A stretch of 34,562 bases of DNA from Chloroflexota bacterium (GTDB taxonomy: Bacteria > Chloroflexota > Anaerolineae > J036 > Brachytrichaceae), in assembly GCA_023382055.1 (NCBI GenBank), contig JAMCQN010000029.1:1-34562 (forward strand). The letters are read 5' to 3'. How positions within the stretch are numbered: position 1 is the stretch's first letter; the number at the start of each line of letters is the position of its first letter. Below the pieces are notes generated by a model. The model was not told the origin of the DNA. It was given only the letters and a program-made list of their open reading frames with translations, and did no database searches. Both the position numbers and the translations under genes were made by a program. Positions 33,319 to 34,562 of the stretch are shown here, piece after piece.

Positions 33319-34562
33319 ATGAAATGGAAGAGACAGACAGGACAGTGGATCATCATTGCCACCGTGGTCTTGACCGTGCTGGCCGTGAGCATGGCCGTCG
33401 CGGCGGTTGCGCGCGCCCAGGCGGAGTCGTGGCCGACCTACACCAGCGACGATGCAGCCTTCTCATTTGACTACCCGCCCGGCGCGAACATCACGACCAG
33501 CGACGACGCCTCGTTGCGTTTCAAGATTGTTTACGCCGAGTTCGATATCAGCGCGACGACCGACTACCAGGGCGTCTCGGTCATGGTGCTGGAGAATCCG
33601 AAGAACCTGCCGATACAGCAATTCATCGCCAGCCGATATCAAGTGGCCGGGCTGCGCCCGACCGCGCAGGCCCAGCGCGGTGTGGCGATGCAGATCAACT
33701 CCCGCCCGGCGATCAAACTGCAGCGCGACAGCGTCATCGGCAACCTGGACAAATACACGGTGCTCATCCCCGGCGATGGCGTGATGTATCGCATCAACCT
33801 GTACGGCGGCGGCGTGGGCGGGCCGGTAGAGCCGGGGCCGGGAGTGGAGGCGATCTTTGACCGGCTGGTGAAATCGTTCCGCGTGCTGCCGCAGCCATTA
33901 ACGCCCAAGCAGGCGCTGATCGCGCGCGCGCCTGTCGCCGACCCGCCGGTAGCCGCCGTGTTCACCTATCCGCTGCGCTCCGGCGCGGGCGTGAACTACG
34001 GCGTGCCGGAGCGGGTTGTCAACGACGGCACGCACATGGAGTGGCTGGGCTACGCCATCCGCAACCTGGATCAGTGGGGCGTCAAGTGTTACGGGGTGGA
34101 CTGGACGCGTATGCTGCACACCGGCGAGGACTGGTATCGCCTGGACGGCGCCGACACCGCCGGCACGCCGGTGTATGCCATCGCCGACGGCGTTGTGGCG
34201 AAGCAGAACCCCGGCATCAGTTATCCCGGCAACGCGGTGATGATCCGGCATCGCCTGGCGGATGGCACTGACATCTATTCGATGTACGGTCACGTCGCCA
34301 ATGTCAGCGTCGTGGAAGGGCAGATCGTGCAACGCGGCCAGCAGATTGCGACGGTGATCTACCAGCGCTACACCGGGCGCAGCCCCGCCCAGCATCCCGC
34401 CTACGACTCGCACCTGCATTTCGAGATGCGCCGCTTCCTGGACGGGACGAACATCTATGTGCCCGGCACCAACGCATATAACTACAACTATCCTGGCTGC
34501 ACGTATGCCTACCCGGGGCGCGGCTACACCTACATCATCCATCCCGACAACTACCCCTACCC
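33319..34562 (+). CDS. M23 family metallopeptidase, 3' end outside the window
   Basis: The frame is open from ATG 33319 to the last base, at least 414 codons. A signal-anchor (residues 1-35, hydrophobic IIIATVVLTVLAVSMAVAAV) precedes an N-terminal beta domain of about 160 residues (SFDYPPGANITTSDDASL onward, of the kind found in PsbP/DUF-type secreted proteins). The peptidase domain has LHTGEDWY (His and Asp zinc ligands), AGTPVYAIADGVV, YGHVANVSVVEGQIVQRGQ and SHLHFEMR (the H-x-H pair). M23 enzymes cut peptide bridges of peptidoglycan; all zinc ligands are present, so it is probably active. GGGAG lies 9 bases before the start, and the gene follows recJ by 38 bases. Confidence 0.9.
   Translation, partial: MKWKRQTGQWIIIATVVLTVLAVSMAVAAVARAQAESWPTYTSDDAAFSFDYPPGANITTSDDASLRFKIVYAEFDISATTDYQGVSVMVLENPKNLPIQQFIASRYQVAGLRPTAQAQRGVAMQINSRPAIKLQRDSVIGNLDKYTVLIPGDGVMYRINLYGGGVGGPVEPGPGVEAIFDRLVKSFRVLPQPLTPKQALIARAPVADPPVAAVFTYPLRSGAGVNYGVPERVVNDGTHMEWLGYAIRNLDQWGVKCYGVDWTRMLHTGEDWYRLDGADTAGTPVYAIADGVVAKQNPGISYPGNAVMIRHRLADGTDIYSMYGHVANVSVVEGQIVQRGQQIATVIYQRYTGRSPAQHPAYDSHLHFEMRRFLDGTNIYVPGTNAYNYNYPGCTYAYPGRGYTYIIHPDNYPY

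Overview
The window is a high-GC bacterial chromosome fragment with one distinctly AT-richer block. The gene set suggests a member of the Chloroflexota, probably Anaerolineae-like. The clues are a translin-family gene, GT-C membrane proteins with C-terminal beta domains, secreted proteins with Thr/Pro linkers, a DUF6541-type membrane protein and heptanucleotide repeats inside coding sequence. This assignment is inference; no rRNA or tRNA gene is present to settle it.

Layout. (1) 1-10693, plus strand, high GC: the end of a translin gene, a GH4 glycosidase closed by a clear terminator, a GT-C membrane glycosyltransferase, a P2-type cation ATPase, two coupled ABC-2 permeases and a polyprenyl-phosphate sugar transferase. 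(2) 10712-22190, mostly minus strand, AT-richer from about 11830: a surface-polysaccharide island. It holds two GT4 glycosyltransferases, a SAM methyltransferase, a GT2, a secreted four-repeat protein, an AlkP-superfamily enzyme, a glycosyltransferase-methyltransferase fusion, a PD40 propeller lipoprotein, a broken acyltransferase and an FkbM methyltransferase. (3) 22233-34562, high GC again: a DUF6541-type membrane protein, sat-cysC (APS/PAPS synthesis), a DUF3467 protein, ssb, a SAP-domain protein, an SH3b protein, rdgB, a biotin carrier protein, a lipoprotein, recJ and the start of an M23 peptidase cut by the window end.

How the parts may work together. The sugar transferase would load the first sugar on the lipid carrier. 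The GT2/GT4 enzymes would extend the glycan and the methyltransferases decorate it. The membrane proteins and the permease pair may handle lipid-linked sugars or export. sat-cysC beside this island has no visible sulfate-reduction genes, so PAPS may serve glycan sulfation, although no sulfotransferase is seen here.

The most unusual signal is a set of purine-rich heptanucleotide arrays. Two lie in frame inside the P-type ATPase, one inside the sugar transferase, a short one inside recJ, and a related hairpin follows the GH4 gene. Because the unit is 7 nt, every three units encode a repeating 7-residue peptide. I saw none in the AT-richer island. No stretch longer than 300 bases lacks a gene; the longest gap, 30716-31006, holds an inverted repeat.
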